The notes beneath the pieces are model-generated. The model did no database searches. It had not been told where the DNA came from and saw only the letters and a list, made by a program, of their open reading frames with translations. Made by a program: the position numbers and the translations under genes. From assembly GCA_041844335.1 (NCBI GenBank), contig JBGZAX010000027.1, forward strand, positions 1-15,971: 15,971 nucleotides of DNA. Direction: 5' to 3'. How positions within the stretch are numbered: position 1 is the first letter of the stretch; each line of letters begins with the position of its first letter. Below, in pieces: positions 15,454 through 15,971 of this stretch. Origin of the DNA: CAUUFM01 sp041844335 (GTDB lineage: Bacteria; Bacillota; Clostridia; Lachnospirales; Lachnospiraceae).

Positions 15454-15971
15454 TTATTTTATTCGTGTTATTTTGCCGGATGAATAATCCAGTCTGTACA
15501 TATCGGAGCCTTCCAAATCAAAGAACTCCAAATAACTGTCGGTGAATTTACTCGGATATCCTGATATCTTCTTTTTACTGACTGCTTTTCTTTTGCCGGT
15601 GTTTATATCATATGAATATATCGTAAGGTCCGAATCCTCCAAAGAATTACATGCACCATAATACAATTTCTCTCCTACGAATTCAAAGCTCTGTGTAAAT
15701 CTGGCTACGGTTTTTTTATTCTTTCCGGAATAATCGCATATATACAAGGGGCTTGGAGTGACGTCTGCTGCACTCGGAAAATAGGCTATGTGCTTATCTC
15801 CCAGTCTGATATAAGAACAGTCTTTGATCAGCTCGGTCTGCTTGCCGGTCTTCAGATCTACCTTATACAAATCACAGATATAGTCCGCTTCTCCTCCAAG
15901 ATATTTGTAAATATATACGTTGTTTCCCTTGACCCCGCCCATGTTGATCACCTTATCGCCGACCTTTATCA
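15454..15971 (-). CDS. Partial beta-propeller-like protein (3' end only)
   Basis: The reading frame is open to the window edge, and the residues before the GTG at 15951 (IKVGDKV) continue the same pattern, so this is the C-terminal part of a longer protein. About 172 residues are visible. They contain a repeated motif of roughly 40 residues with an aromatic, an aspartate, then a Gly-Lys turn: LYKVDLKTGKQT, LYICDYSGKNKK, IYSYDINTGKRK, MYRLDYSSGKIT. This resembles blades of the TolB/DUF5050-type beta-propellers found in secreted or surface proteins of Clostridia. No signal peptide can be assessed because the N-terminus is missing. Function is unknown. Confidence 0.7.
   Translation of the reverse strand, partial: IKVGDKVINMGGVKGNNVYIYKYLGGEADYICDLYKVDLKTGKQTELIKDCSYIRLGDKHIAYFPSAADVTPSPLYICDYSGKNKKTVARFTQSFEFVGEKLYYGACNSLEDSDLTIYSYDINTGKRKAVSKKKISGYPSKFTDSYLEFFDLEGSDMYRLDYSSGKITRIK

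Overview
The window is A/T-rich DNA from what looks like a strictly anaerobic, low-G+C Gram-positive bacterium. The best guess is class Clostridia, probably family Lachnospiraceae. The evidence is a rpmF-plsX-rnc-smc-ftsY gene string, a ribosomal protein L32 with the N-terminus MSICPKNK and a four-Cys zinc site, strong Shine-Dalgarno sequences (AGGAGG type), two flavodiiron proteins, and a clostridial-style GlnRS. The family assignment is inference from memory of protein style, not from a search. No insertion sequence, phage gene, CRISPR array or origin is visible.

Left part (1-3255, + strand): a two-gene unit. The first gene encodes a three-domain fusion: a complete acyl-CoA dehydrogenase, the FAD-binding C-terminal domain of electron-transfer-flavoprotein alpha, and a complete rubredoxin. 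The second, 22 bases downstream, encodes a flavodiiron protein (rubredoxin:oxygen/NO oxidoreductase). Together they predict an electron path acyl-CoA -> FAD -> FAD -> rubredoxin iron -> FMN/di-iron -> O2 (or NO). This is the most interesting part of the window. A hairpin at 3218-3255 probably ends the transcript.

Middle (3256-3762): a gene-poor stretch holding one tRNA-Gly(GCC) on the - strand with a near-consensus promoter, two hairpins beyond its 3' end, a short direct repeat, and the terminator of the next - strand operon.

Centre (3763-6794, - strand): glutaminyl-tRNA synthetase followed by a second, divergent flavodiiron protein, with an extended -10 promoter before glnS and a 10-bp terminator stem after the flavodiiron gene. 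Both di-iron sites in the window are intact.

Right part (6795-15253, - strand): a housekeeping string transcribed from right to left: rpmF (L32), plsX (phospholipid synthesis), rnc (RNase III), smc (chromosome condensation), ftsY (SRP receptor) and an ABC-F ATPase. Genes from plsX to the ABC-F gene are overlapping or tightly packed. A strong terminator lies between rpmF and plsX, and there is no acpP between plsX and rnc, where many Firmicutes have it. At the right edge is the 3' end of an unidentified beta-propeller-like protein with its own terminator.
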